From: an uncultured Pseudomonadota bacterium
GTDB lineage: Bacteria > Pseudomonadota > Gammaproteobacteria > Burkholderiales > Casimicrobiaceae
Assembly: GCA_937958295.1 (NCBI GenBank)
Contig: CALFEY010000062.1
Span: forward strand, 1-28,416
DNA: 28,416 nucleotides
Direction: 5' to 3'
Below the pieces are notes generated by a model. That model saw only the letters and a list, made by a program, of their open reading frames with translations, had not been told where the DNA came from and searched no databases. Both the position numbers and the translations under genes were made by a program. Position 1 is the stretch's first letter. The number at the start of each line of letters is the position of its first letter. This document shows positions 14,013-21,576 of this stretch, one piece after another.

Positions 14013-16235
14013 TCACGACCGCGGACGCCAGCGTCGCAACAGCAGTGCGTTGCCCACCACCGACACCGAGCTCGCCGCCATCGCCGCCCCGGCGATCACC
14101 GGATTGAGGAGCCCGAAGGCCGCGAGTGGGATCCCGAGCACGTTGTAGGCGAAAGCGAAGAAGAGGTTCTGCCGGATCTTGCGTAACGTCGCGCGCGACA
14201 GGTCGATGGCGTCGACCGCCGCATTGAGATCGTTGCGGATCAGCGTGACGTCCGCCGCCTCGATGGCGATGTCGGCGCCCGCGCCGATGGCGAAGCTCAC
14301 GTCCGCAGCCGCGAGGGCGGGAGCGTCGTTGACACCGTCGCCGACCATGCCGGTGACGATGCCCTCGGCCTTCTGCGCGCGAACGGCCGCGGCCTTGCCG
14401 TCGGGCAACACCCCTGCGCGGAAGTCGTCGATGCCCACGGCCCGCGCGACTGCGCTCGCGGCGTCGACGTTGTCACCGGTGAGCATCGTCACGCGGATGC
14501 CGGCCTCGCGCAGCCGCCGCACCGCCTCGCGCGACGTGGCGCGCACGTCGTCGCGCAGCGCGATCGCGCCGAGCACGACGCCCGCGCGGGCCACGGTGAC
14601 CACGGTTGCGCCGCGTAGACGCGGGTCGGCGGCATCCAGGATCGGCGGCGCGAGCCCCTGTGCGGCGATGTACCCGGTTGTGCCCAGGAAGGACGGTGCG
14701 GTATCGGCGCCGATCGTGCCGGTCACGCCGCGTCCGCCCACCGCCGCGAAGGCGCGCAGCGGCAGGGGCGCATCGTCGTGGGCGCGGGCCGCCTCGAGGA
14801 TCGCGCGGGCGAGCGGATGCGTGGCTCCCTGCTCGAGGCTCGCGGCCGCCACCCGCACCTCGCCCGCGGTGCGGCCCGGCGCGGGCAGCACCGCGGACAC
14901 GACCGGCGCGCCCTCGGTCAGCGTGCCCGTCTTGTCGACGATGAGCGCGCCCACGCGTCCGGCGAGCTCGAGCGCCGCCGCGTTGCGGATGACGATGCCC
15001 GCCTGCGCACCGCGGCCCGTGCCCACCATGATCGCGGTAGGCGTGGCAAGGCCGAGCGCGCACGGGCAGGCGATCACCAGCACCGCCACCGCATGCACGA
15101 GCGCGGTCGCGGCATCGCCCGTGACGAGCCACGTTCCCGCCAGCGTGAGCACGGCAATGCCCACGACCACCGGCACGAAGATGCCCGCCACGCGATCGGC
15201 GAGCCGCTGGATGGGCGCCTTGGAGCCTTGCGCCTCGGCGACAAGCCGCACGATTCCCGCCAGCAGCGTGGCACGGCCCACGCCGGTCGCCTCGCAGGTG
15301 AGCGCGCCGTCCTGATTGAGCGTGCCCGCGTACACCTTCATGCCGTCGGACTTGGCGACGTGCGCCGATTCGCCGGTCAGCATGCTCTCGTCGACGCTCG
15401 ACGCGCCGGCGCGGACGAGGCCGTCCACCGGGATGCGCTCGCCGGCGCGTACCACGAAGCGGTCGCCCGCCACGACCGACGCGAGCGGCACGTCCGTCGG
15501 CGTGTCGTCGCGCAGCACGTGCGCCGTCGCGGGCTGCAGGCGCAACAGGCCCTCGAGCGCGGCCGACGTGCCCGCCTTCGCGCGCGCCTCCAGCAGCTTG
15601 CCGAGGAGCACGAGTGTGATCACGGCCGCGCCTGCCTCGAAGTACACGTGCTGGTGCGCAAGGCCGAGCACCGTGACCGCCACGCTCCAGGCGTACGCCA
15701 TGGTGGTGCCGAGGACCACGAGCACATCCATGTTGGCGCCGCCGCCGCGCAGCGCGTGCCAGGCACCGACGTAGAAGCGCCGTCCGATCCACAGCTGCAC
15801 GGGCGTGGCAAGGACGAGTTGCCAGACGCGCGGGATGAGGTCCGCGTGCGCCGGCGCGAGGAGGCTGCCCGAAAGAAGCATGGGCACCATCTGCACGATG
15901 AACGGCGCGGTGAGGAGCGCGGCCAGCACGAGCTCGCGCCGCAGGGCCGCGAGCTCCATAGCCTTGCGCGCCTTGTCCGCCTCGCGGTCACGGGTCGGAT
16001 CGGTGCGGATCGAGGCGCCGTAGCCGGCCTTGGCCACCTGCGCCAGCAGTCCGTCCGGCGTCACCTTTGCCGGATCGAAGGCGACCGCGGCCGTCTCGGT
16101 GGCGAAATTCACCGCAGCGGTCACGCCGGGCAGGCGGTTCAGGGATTTCTCGATGCGCGCGGCACACGCCGCGCAGGTCATGCCGGTGAGCCCGAGCTCG
16201 ACCTTGCGTGGCGAAGCGGCGACGACGGTGTCCAT
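14013..16235 (-). CDS. copA: Cu(I)-exporting P1B-type ATPase
   Basis: The 740-residue protein has one N-terminal metal-binding domain (GMTCAACAARIEKSL, Cys21 and Cys24) and about eight membrane helices. The membrane metal site is CPC (390-392). The actuator motif TGES is at 287-290, the phosphorylated Asp434 is in DKTGTLTEG, the nucleotide-domain His-Pro is at 473-474, and GDGVND is at 632-637. The YN pair (697-698) and the M-x-x-S-S motif (719-723) in the last helices identify a Cu(I) exporter. ATG 16235 is the only sensible start. It has no ribosome site because the predicted transcript starts at this A. It heads the copA-copZ-csoR operon. Confidence 0.97.
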   Translation of the reverse strand: MDTVVAASPRKVELGLTGMTCAACAARIEKSLNRLPGVTAAVNFATETAAVAFDPAKVTPDGLLAQVAKAGYGASIRTDPTRDREADKARKAMELAALRRELVLAALLTAPFIVQMVPMLLSGSLLAPAHADLIPRVWQLVLATPVQLWIGRRFYVGAWHALRGGGANMDVLVVLGTTMAYAWSVAVTVLGLAHQHVYFEAGAAVITLVLLGKLLEARAKAGTSAALEGLLRLQPATAHVLRDDTPTDVPLASVVAGDRFVVRAGERIPVDGLVRAGASSVDESMLTGESAHVAKSDGMKVYAGTLNQDGALTCEATGVGRATLLAGIVRLVAEAQGSKAPIQRLADRVAGIFVPVVVGIAVLTLAGTWLVTGDAATALVHAVAVLVIACPCALGLATPTAIMVGTGRGAQAGIVIRNAAALELAGRVGALIVDKTGTLTEGAPVVSAVLPAPGRTAGEVRVAAASLEQGATHPLARAILEAARAHDDAPLPLRAFAAVGGRGVTGTIGADTAPSFLGTTGYIAAQGLAPPILDAADPRLRGATVVTVARAGVVLGAIALRDDVRATSREAVRRLREAGIRVTMLTGDNVDAASAVARAVGIDDFRAGVLPDGKAAAVRAQKAEGIVTGMVGDGVNDAPALAAADVSFAIGAGADIAIEAADVTLIRNDLNAAVDAIDLSRATLRKIRQNLFFAFAYNVLGIPLAAFGLLNPVIAGAAMAASSVSVVGNALLLRRWRPRS

Positions 16236-16270
16236 GTCGTCATTATATACCCCGTAGGGGTATATCTCAA
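16235..16270 (-). promoter_or_regulatory. copA promoter with CsoR-type operator in the spacer; leaderless start
   Basis: On the minus strand TTGAGA (16270-16265) and a perfect TATAAT (16247-16242) are exactly 17 bases apart. Six bases (GACGAC) then separate TATAAT from the ATG of copA, so the expected +1 is the A of the start codon. The spacer is occupied by a perfect inverted repeat: arms ATATACCCC and GGGGTATAT around GTA (16245-16265). This matches the T-A-rich, C4/G4 form of CsoR operators. Repressor binding would cover both hexamers. The geometry is read directly; CsoR binding and leaderless translation are inferred. Confidence 0.85.
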
Positions 16271-16315
16271 CCCCGGGGGCCGGAGGCCGCCGGCCCGGCC
16301 GCGGCAGGCCCCGCG

Positions 16316-16336
16316 CCCGGCCGCCAAGCGGCCGGG
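16316..16336 (-). terminator. Strong GC hairpin after the secreted-protein gene
   Basis: CCCGGCCGC and GCGGCCGGG pair perfectly over nine bases with a three-base CAA loop, 16 bases past the stop of the gene at 16352. No T-run follows. It would help separate that gene from the copper promoter just downstream. Confidence 0.5.
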
Positions 16337-16351
16337 ACGCAAGCCCGCTAC

Positions 16352-17167
16352 CTACGGCCCGACGTAAGGCGCCGCGAACGTGGCTACCTGCGCGCAGCCC
16401 GCGGCGGTGACGGTGTCCCAGCGACCTTCGACCCCGAAGCCCGTCCGCGAGATCTCGGAGGCCTGCGCCGGCAGCGTGGTGGGCGGGGCGAGCCCGCTCG
16501 ACGCCGTGAGGGTCGCCGCCGGCATGCGGAACTGCAGGCCCTGCTGGACGGCAGCACCGGCAAGCGTGGTCTGCACGGTGATGCCTGCGTAGGTGACGTC
16601 GAACACGAAGGACAACGACGCGCCTTGCACCTGCGCCACGGTGATCGCAGCGGGCACGCTCAGGGTGCCGTTCTGCGTGGGATCGGGGCACCCCGACTGC
16701 GTGATGACGAGCCCGCCGTAGTAGCGGCCGTTCAACGCGATCGGCGTGAGCGTCTGCCGCGTGATGGTCTTGGTGACGGTCACGCCGTTCACGCCGTAAA
16801 CGAGCGTGCCGTCGGTGGACGTGGTGGGCGTAAACGTGGCGGTGCCCACCTGCGTGGCGGTCACGTCGCCCGGTACCCACGGCGCGCCGTAGAACGTGCC
16901 GGTGGTGGCGTACACCGGACCGGTGAAGACGTTGCCCTGTTTCAAAAGCTGGGCCGTGACCCAGTACGGCTGCTTCTGCGCGTTGTAGATGAAGAACGTG
17001 GCGAAGATGAACTGGTCAGACTGGATGAAGTTGACGCCCCAGCCGCTCTCCGCGGCATTCCACCAGATGTCGGTGTAGTCGGTGGCGGCGGCCGCGGGCT
17101 TCACGGCGATGAAGCCGAGAGCGAGCGCAGCAAGGAAGAGGCGAAAACGGCGGGCGAGGAGGTTCAT
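16352..17167 (-). CDS. Secreted hypothetical protein with WW-ESGWG domain
   Basis: The 271-residue product has a Sec signal peptide (MNLLARRFRLFLAALALGFIAVKPAAA). Right after it comes YTDIWWNAAESGWGVNFIQSDQFIFATFFIYNAQKQPYWVTAQL. This aromatic-rich module recurs in many betaproteobacterial and gammaproteobacterial secreted proteins of unknown function. The rest is rich in Thr, Val and Gly and looks like beta structure, including a second aromatic segment (LNGRYYGGLVITQSGC). Two cysteines (in SGCPDP and AAGCAQV) could form a disulfide. No catalytic motif is visible. It follows lysS by 70 bases on the same strand and precedes the copper promoter. A role at the cell surface is the most that can be inferred. 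Confidence 0.82.
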   Translation of the reverse strand: MNLLARRFRLFLAALALGFIAVKPAAAATDYTDIWWNAAESGWGVNFIQSDQFIFATFFIYNAQKQPYWVTAQLLKQGNVFTGPVYATTGTFYGAPWVPGDVTATQVGTATFTPTTSTDGTLVYGVNGVTVTKTITRQTLTPIALNGRYYGGLVITQSGCPDPTQNGTLSVPAAITVAQVQGASLSFVFDVTYAGITVQTTLAGAAVQQGLQFRMPAATLTASSGLAPPTTLPAQASEISRTGFGVEGRWDTVTAAGCAQVATFAAPYVGP

Positions 17168-17237
17168 GGGCGACTCGGGCAGCTTCGAGGTTGGTCGGAA
17201 GGCGATTCTACGGGGACGAGGCGGAAGGTACGCCTTG

Positions 17238-18734
17238 TCATCCCTCGTGCTTCAGTTGCGGGAAGAGGATCACGTCGCGGATCGTGGGCGTATCGGTGAG
17301 CAGCATCACGATGCGGTCGATGCCGATGCCCTCGCCCGCCGTAGGCGGCAGGCCGTATTCCATCGCCCGGATGTAGTCGGCGTCGTAGTACATCGCCTCC
17401 TCGTCGCCGGCTTCGCGGGCCGTAGCCTGCGCCTGGAAGCGTGCCGCCTGGTCCTCGGGATCGTTGAGCTCCGAGAAGCCGTTGGCCATCTCGCGGCCGG
17501 TGATGAAGAGCTCGAAGCGATCGGTCACGGCCGGATTGGCGTCGTTGGCGCGAGCGAGCGGCGACACGTCGGTGGGATGGGCAATGATGAACGTCGGCTG
17601 CACGAGCTGGTGCTCGGTGTTGTCCTCGAACAGCTTGAGCTGCAGCACGCCGAGGCCATCGGTGGGAAGCACGTCCACCCCGGCCCTGGCGAGCGCGCCC
17701 TTGAGGTAGGCGGTGTCGGCGAGATCCGCGGCGGCGTGCTCCGGGTTGTACTTGGCGATCGCCTGCGCCATCGTAAGGCGGTCGTAGGGCTTGCCGAGGT
17801 CGATGGGCGTGCCCTGATAGGTGATGGCCGTGGTGCCGAGCACGCCTTGCGCCACCTCGCGCAACAGGGCCTCGGTGAGGTCCATGAGGTAGTGGTAGTC
17901 CTGGTACGCCTCGTAGAACTCGATCATCGTGAACTCGGGATTGTGCCGCGTGCTCACGCCCTCGTTGCGAAAGTTGCGGTTGATCTCGAAGACCTTCTCG
18001 AGACCGCCCACCACGAGCCGCTTGAGATAGAGCTCCGGCGCGATGCGCAGGAAGAGCTCCATGTCGAGCGCATTGTGGTGCGTGACGAACGGCCGCGCCG
18101 CTGCGCCTCCCGGGATGGGATGCATCATGGGCGTTTCCACCTCGAGATAGCCGCGCGCCACGAAGAACTCGCGTATCGCCTGCACGATCTTCGAGCGCTT
18201 GACGAACACGTCGCGCGCCGCCGGATTGGTGATGAGGTCGACGTAGCGTTGCCGGTAGCGCTGCTCCTGGTCGGTCATGCCGTGGAATTTCTCCGGCAGC
18301 GGACGCAGACCCTTGGCGAGCAGGCGCACCTGCGTGACCTTGACCGAGAGCTCACCCGTGCGCGTCTTGAAGAGCGTACCGGTGGCGCCCAGGATGTCCC
18401 CCAAGTCCCAGTGCTTGAAGGCATCGAGCGCCTCCTGGCCCACGCCGTCGACGGTCACGTACAGCTGGATGCGGCCCGACATGTCCTGCACGGTGGCAAA
18501 GCACGCCTTGCCCATCACGCGCTTCAGCAGCATGCGCCCGGCCACGCTCACCGCGATGCCCTTGGGCTCGAGCGTCTCGTTGGGCTCGCCGCCGTGCCGA
18601 GCATGGAGCTCGCCCGCCAGCGCGTCGCGGCGGAAGTCGTTGGGATAGGCCTGGCCGCCGGCACGCAGCGCGGCGAGCTTGCCTCGGCGTTCGGCGATGA
18701 TCTGGTTCTCGTCCTGCGGGATCGGGTCGGACAT
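17238..18734 (-). CDS. lysS: Lysyl-tRNA synthetase, class II
   Basis: The 498-residue enzyme charges tRNA-Lys. It has an N-terminal anticodon-binding OB domain (about residues 55-160: VAGRMLLKRVMGKACFATVQDMSGRIQLYV). Class II motif 1 is VEVETPMMHPIPGGAAARPFVTHHNALDM-type sequence, motif 2 is EINRNFRNEGVSTRHNPEFTMIEFYEAY, and motif 3 is GLPPTAGEGIGIDRIVMLLTD. Length is usual for bacterial LysS. ATG 18734 (MSDPIPQDENQIIAERR) fits the family start; an upstream in-frame ATG at 18782 is not favoured. In many proteobacteria lysS directly follows prfB; here three unrelated genes lie between them. Confidence 0.97.
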   Translation of the reverse strand: MSDPIPQDENQIIAERRGKLAALRAGGQAYPNDFRRDALAGELHARHGGEPNETLEPKGIAVSVAGRMLLKRVMGKACFATVQDMSGRIQLYVTVDGVGQEALDAFKHWDLGDILGATGTLFKTRTGELSVKVTQVRLLAKGLRPLPEKFHGMTDQEQRYRQRYVDLITNPAARDVFVKRSKIVQAIREFFVARGYLEVETPMMHPIPGGAAARPFVTHHNALDMELFLRIAPELYLKRLVVGGLEKVFEINRNFRNEGVSTRHNPEFTMIEFYEAYQDYHYLMDLTEALLREVAQGVLGTTAITYQGTPIDLGKPYDRLTMAQAIAKYNPEHAAADLADTAYLKGALARAGVDVLPTDGLGVLQLKLFEDNTEHQLVQPTFIIAHPTDVSPLARANDANPAVTDRFELFITGREMANGFSELNDPEDQAARFQAQATAREAGDEEAMYYDADYIRAMEYGLPPTAGEGIGIDRIVMLLTDTPTIRDVILFPQLKHEG

Positions 18735-18788
18735 GACGTGGGCGGCACTTCGTGGAATCGGGAGCTCGCAAGGATAGCCCACTCGCCC

Positions 18789-18819
18789 GCCTCCGGCCCC
18801 CGAGGGCTACGCCGGAGGC
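18789..18819 (-). terminator. Hairpin spanning the end of the SRPBCC gene
   Basis: GCCTCCGGC (18789-18797) and GCCGGAGGC (18811-18819) pair perfectly over nine bases with a 13-base loop that contains the SRPBCC stop codon. No T-run follows. It could separate the ArsR cassette from lysS. Confidence 0.4.
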
Positions 18820-19328
18820 GCCCCTGCGCGCCCTGCGCCTTCGGCGACGGCCGCCACCCTCTCCCGCAGCGAGGTCATCTGGTCGCCCCACCAGCGGCCC
18901 ATCTGCGCGCAGAACGCGCTGCCCGCGAGGCCATGGCGCACCGGATGGTCGTCGCGCAAGGCGGCGAAGCCGCGATGCGTGACCGTGACGAGCGTGCCGG
19001 TGCGCTGCGCCACGAACTGCACATCCACCTCAGTATTCTCGTGCGGGGCGAAGTTGGATGCCCGCCACGAGAACGTCACGCGCCGGGGCGGATCCCATAC
19101 CAACACGCGCCCCACCTCCACCACGTGCGCCATGGTCCCCGACTCGATGGATTCGAAGAGGCGCCCGCCCACCTCGGGCTCAAGTCGGATGAAGCTGCGG
19201 CGCGCGCCGGCGTTGCGGAAGCGCGCGCCGCGCCGCCACCAGCGGTCGATCTCGCCGGTGAAGATCGCGAACGCGGAGGCCGGCTCGACCGCGACCGCCA
19301 CGCTCACCCGTGCGCGATCGCCGGTCAT
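18807..19328 (-). CDS. SRPBCC/AHSA1-family protein
   Basis: The 173-residue protein has the START-like fold pattern of activator-of-Hsp90 homologues: VSVAVAVEPASAFAIFTGEIDRWW at the start, then FIRLEPEVGGRLFE, GRVLVWDPPRRVTFSW and VDVQFVAQRTGTLVTVTHRGF. Such proteins bind hydrophobic ligands in a cavity. The ATG at 19328 overlaps the ArsR stop as ATGA, so the two are co-translated. ArsR plus AHSA1-like pairs are widespread in bacteria, often with a VOC protein, and their ligands are mostly unknown. The cassette here has exactly these three parts. A detoxification or small-molecule sensing role is inferred only. Confidence 0.88.
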   Translation of the reverse strand: MTGDRARVSVAVAVEPASAFAIFTGEIDRWWRRGARFRNAGARRSFIRLEPEVGGRLFESIESGTMAHVVEVGRVLVWDPPRRVTFSWRASNFAPHENTEVDVQFVAQRTGTLVTVTHRGFAALRDDHPVRHGLAGSAFCAQMGRWWGDQMTSLRERVAAVAEGAGRAGAPPA

Positions 19329-19729
19329 GCACGCCTGCGTCGTACCGTGGCCACTGTCTGCTTGACGCCTGCGCGGCCGGCCGCACGCTCCGCGTGGGCC
19401 TTGAAGCCCGCGAGCTGCGCGGTCCAGAACGCCTCGACATCGGCGATCCAGTCGCTCACGGGGCCGAAGCCCGCCTCCTTCACCCGATAGATGCGCACGC
19501 GGGCATCGGCGGCATCGCCGTCCTCGTGCACGAGCCCGGCACGCCGCAGGATGCGCAGATGCCGCGAGAGCGCGGGCGGGCTCAAGCCCACTTCGCGGGC
19601 GAGCTCGCCCGCCCGTTGCGGACGCGCGAGCAATGCCCCGATCACTTCGCGGCGCTTGCCGTCGGCGAGGGCGGCAAATGCGGTGTCGAGCTCGCGCGAC
19701 GCGACGGGGGGCGCGGGACGCGGCGGCAT
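19325..19729 (-). CDS. ArsR-family winged-helix regulator (ligand-type, no metal cysteines)
   Basis: The 134-residue protein has the ArsR winged helix: FAALADGKRREVIGALLARPQRAGELAREVGLSPPALSRHLRILRRAGLV, followed by a wing with ARVRIYRVKEAGF. It has no cysteine pairs such as the ELCVCDL metal site, so it probably does not sense arsenic. It fits the subgroup encoded beside AHSA1-like proteins. A longer GTG start at 19777 would run back into the VOC gene; ATG 19729 gives a normal N-terminus five to six bases after the VOC stop. It likely represses its own cassette through the AT-rich repeats at 20231-20269. Confidence 0.92.
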   Translation of the reverse strand: MPPRPAPPVASRELDTAFAALADGKRREVIGALLARPQRAGELAREVGLSPPALSRHLRILRRAGLVHEDGDAADARVRIYRVKEAGFGPVSDWIADVEAFWTAQLAGFKAHAERAAGRAGVKQTVATVRRRRA

Positions 19730-19734
19730 GGCGG

Positions 19735-20196
19735 TCAGGCGAGCTTGCCGCTGCGCAGCCGCTGCGTGAACCACCACTGGTGGCCGCCGAGGTCGATGGC
19801 GCCGTAGCTGCGGTCGGTCCAGTAGTCGTCGCCGTAGTCGTGCGTGCCCGGCTCCTCATAGAGGGTGGCGCCATGCGCACGAGCGTGCGCGCAGTGCGCC
19901 TCGACGTCGTCGACGTGGAGCATGAGCATCTGCGTGTTGGCGCCGCCGAGCGCCGCGGGACTCCTCATCGCGCGCTTCCACGCGGGCTGCACGTTCGGAT
20001 CGAGCTGCTGCTGGCTCACCATGATCACGGCTTCGCCGTAGGTAAGCTCGCTGTGGACGATGCCGCCCGCGTCGTCTTCCACGCGCAAGCGCACCTCGAA
20101 GCCGAAGGCCTCGCACAGCCAGGCGATGGCCGCGCCGGCGTCTTCGTAGTACAGGCAGCTCGACAGGCGCGGCCAGCCGGGGGGAGTGGGATTCAT
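19735..20196 (-). CDS. VOC-family (glyoxalase/bleomycin-resistance-like) protein
   Basis: The 153-residue protein has two beta-alpha-beta-beta-beta modules: SSCLYYEDAGAAIAWLCEAFGFEVRLRVEDDAGGIVHSELTYGEAVIMVSQ and MLMLHVDDVEAHCAHARAHGATLYEEP...DRSYGAIDLGGHQWWFTQ. It resembles the PhnB/YdeE-like VOC proteins of unknown substrate. ATG 20196 has GGAG five bases upstream; an open-frame start at 20226 lacks one. It is the first gene of the VOC, ArsR, SRPBCC cassette and follows an AT-rich control region downstream of prfB. Confidence 0.9.
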   Translation of the reverse strand: MNPTPPGWPRLSSCLYYEDAGAAIAWLCEAFGFEVRLRVEDDAGGIVHSELTYGEAVIMVSQQQLDPNVQPAWKRAMRSPAALGGANTQMLMLHVDDVEAHCAHARAHGATLYEEPGTHDYGDDYWTDRSYGAIDLGGHQWWFTQRLRSGKLA

Positions 20197-20224
20197 GGCG
20201 ACTCCGTGAAAGGTGATGACGCCC

Positions 20225-20270
20225 ATATATTTTCACATACTGTTAATTATTTCAATATACGTTAATTATA
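20225..20270 (-). promoter_or_regulatory. AT-rich promoter/operator of the ArsR cassette with tandem repeats
   Basis: In this GC-rich window, 20225-20270 is almost pure A+T. GTTAATTAT occurs twice as a perfect direct repeat (20242-20250 and 20261-20269), start to start 19 bases. Each is preceded by a TTTCA-type segment (20231 and 20250), giving two imperfect 20-base units in tandem. On the minus strand a perfect TATAAT lies at 20270-20265 inside one repeat, without a good -35. Two sites one 19-base step apart fall on nearly the same DNA face and would cover the -10 and start. ArsR-type autorepression is inferred. Confidence 0.6.
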
Positions 20271-20283
20271 GACCGGCAACGGC

Positions 20284-20318
20284 GCCCGGGCGGCGCCGCT
20301 GGCCGGCGTCGCCCGGGC
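20284..20318 (-). terminator. prfB terminator-like hairpin
   Basis: GCCCGGGCG (20284-20292) pairs with CGCCCGGGC (20310-20318), and after one mismatch the stem continues with CGCCG/CGGCG around a five-base loop. It starts seven bases past the prfB stop. It has no T-run, but the AT-rich block begins about 15 bases further on. Confidence 0.55.
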
Positions 20319-20324
20319 ACGCGT

Positions 20325-21429
20325 CTACACGCCCTGCTTGAGGCTCGCCGCGATGAACGGCTCGAGGTCGCCGTCGAGCACGCGCTGCGTGTCGCCCACC
20401 TCGTAGTTGGTGCGCAGGTCCTTGATTCGCGACTGGTCGAGCACGTAGCTGCGGATCTGGTGACCCCACCCGATGTCGGTCTTGGAGTCCTCGAGCTTCT
20501 GCTGCGCCTCCTGCCGCTTGCGGATCTCGAGCTCGTAGAGCTTGGACTTCAGCATCTGCATCGCTTCGGCGCGATTGCGATGTTGGGACCGGTCGTTCTG
20601 GCACTGAACGACCACGCCGGTGGGCAGGTGCGTGATGCGCACCGCGGAATCGGTCTTGTTCACGTGCTGGCCGCCGGCGCCGGAGGCACGGTACGTATCG
20701 ATACGCAGGTCGGCTGGGTTGATCTCGACCTCGATCGAGTCGTCCACTTCCGGGTACACGAACACGCTGGCGAACGACGTGTGCCGGCGCGCGTTGGAGT
20801 CGAACGGGCTTTTGCGCACGAGCCGGTGCACGCCTACCTCGGTACGCAGGTAGCCATAGGCGTACTCGCCCTCCACCTTGATGGAGGCACTCTTGATGCC
20901 GGCCACGTCGCCGTCGGACTCCTCGAGGAGCTCGGTCTTGTAGCCCTTGCGCTCGCAGTACTTGAGGTACATGCGCAGCAGCATGGACGCCCAATCCTGC
21001 GCCTCGGTGCCGCCGCTGCCGGCCTGGATGTCGATGAAGCAGTTGGCGGGATCGAGGGGATTGTTGAACATCCGCCGGAACTCGAGGTTTTCCACGATGC
21101 CCGCCAGGCGCGCGGAGTCCTCCTCCACAGCGCGCATCGTGGCGTCGTCGCCCTCGCCTTTGGCGAGCTCGAAGAGTTCACGGCTGTCGGCGAGGCCGCT
21201 GTCGAGCTCGGTGATGGTGCCCACCACGCCGTCGAGCTCCTTCTTCTCCTTGCCCAGGGCCTGGGCGCGCTCGGGCGTGTCCCATACCTTGGGGTCTTCC
21301 AGCTCGCGCGTGACGACCGCGAGCCGCTCCGCCTTCACATCGAAGTCAAAGATACCTCCGGAGCTCGGCGGTGCGCTGGGCGAGGTCCGCGAGAGTGTTG
21401 GAGATGATGTTGACCTGGTCGGCTTCCAT
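20325..21429 (-). CDS. prfB: Peptide chain release factor 2, expressed by programmed +1 frameshift
   Basis: The complete product is 367 residues, made from two frames. Frame zero starts at ATG 21429 (MEADQVNIISNTLADLAQRTAELRRYL) and meets an in-frame TGA as codon 28 at 21348-21346. Skipping one base at CTT-TGA-C continues as DFDVKAERLAVV and on to 20325. GGAGG lies just before TAT-CTT-TGA-C, as in the classical RF2 site. The stop-recognition tripeptide SPF (about 207-209) gives UGA specificity, and GGQ (about 252-254) in RASGAGGQHVNKTD triggers hydrolysis. So RF2 scarcity increases its own synthesis. A ribosome site GAGGAAG precedes the start. It diverges from the iorA-like gene. Confidence 0.97.
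21346..21360 (-). promoter_or_regulatory. RF2 programmed-frameshift site
   Basis: On the minus strand GGAGG, TAT, CTT, TGA, C follow in order. The internal Shine-Dalgarno sequence pauses the ribosome, CTT is the slippery codon, and the poorly read UGA followed by C favours the +1 slip. The order and spacing match the well-known RF2 autoregulatory site. Confidence 0.95.
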
Positions 21430-21456
21430 GATGTCTTCCTCGTGTCGAATCAATGA

Positions 21457-21462
21457 ATTATA
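21457..21462 (-). promoter_or_regulatory. Candidate prfB -10 element
   Basis: A perfect TATAAT lies on the minus strand 28 bases before the prfB start, predicting a short 5' leader with the GAGGAAG ribosome site. No convincing -35 hexamer is found 16-18 bases upstream. Confidence 0.4.
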
Positions 21463-21576
21463 CGGGACCGGTCGTGGCCTCGCGTCGTGTTTGCTGCAGC
21501 GCGTAAAATGCCCGCTTCGGCGCCGCGCGCACGACGTGCGGCTCGTCCCCCAGCCTACTCAAGCCCGGAGAGCTCC

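Noticed and set aside
16268..16315. GC-rich inverted repeats between the hairpin and the copper promoter as a riboswitch
   Set aside because: They are simple GGCC-type repeats in GC-rich DNA upstream of a promoter that predicts a leaderless mRNA, so no leader RNA would exist.
14778..16367. A 529-codon plus-strand open frame opposite copA
   Set aside because: It is the mirror of copA codon usage; no motif, no ribosome site, and copA is unambiguous.
16236..16880. N-terminal extension of copA upstream of ATG 16235
   Set aside because: It would run through the promoter, the operator palindrome and the secreted-protein gene, and it has no heavy-metal-domain sequence.
17082..19490. An 800-codon open frame on the plus strand across lysS
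   Set aside because: It lies antisense to lysS and the SRPBCC gene, which have clear motifs. Long antisense frames are common in GC-rich DNA, and this one is rich in Arg, His and Ala without any domain.
21339..21360. Reading the prfB TGA as an assembly error or a pseudogene mark
   Set aside because: The surrounding GGAGG-TAT-CTT-TGA-C is the established RF2 frameshift signal and both flanking frames match RF2.
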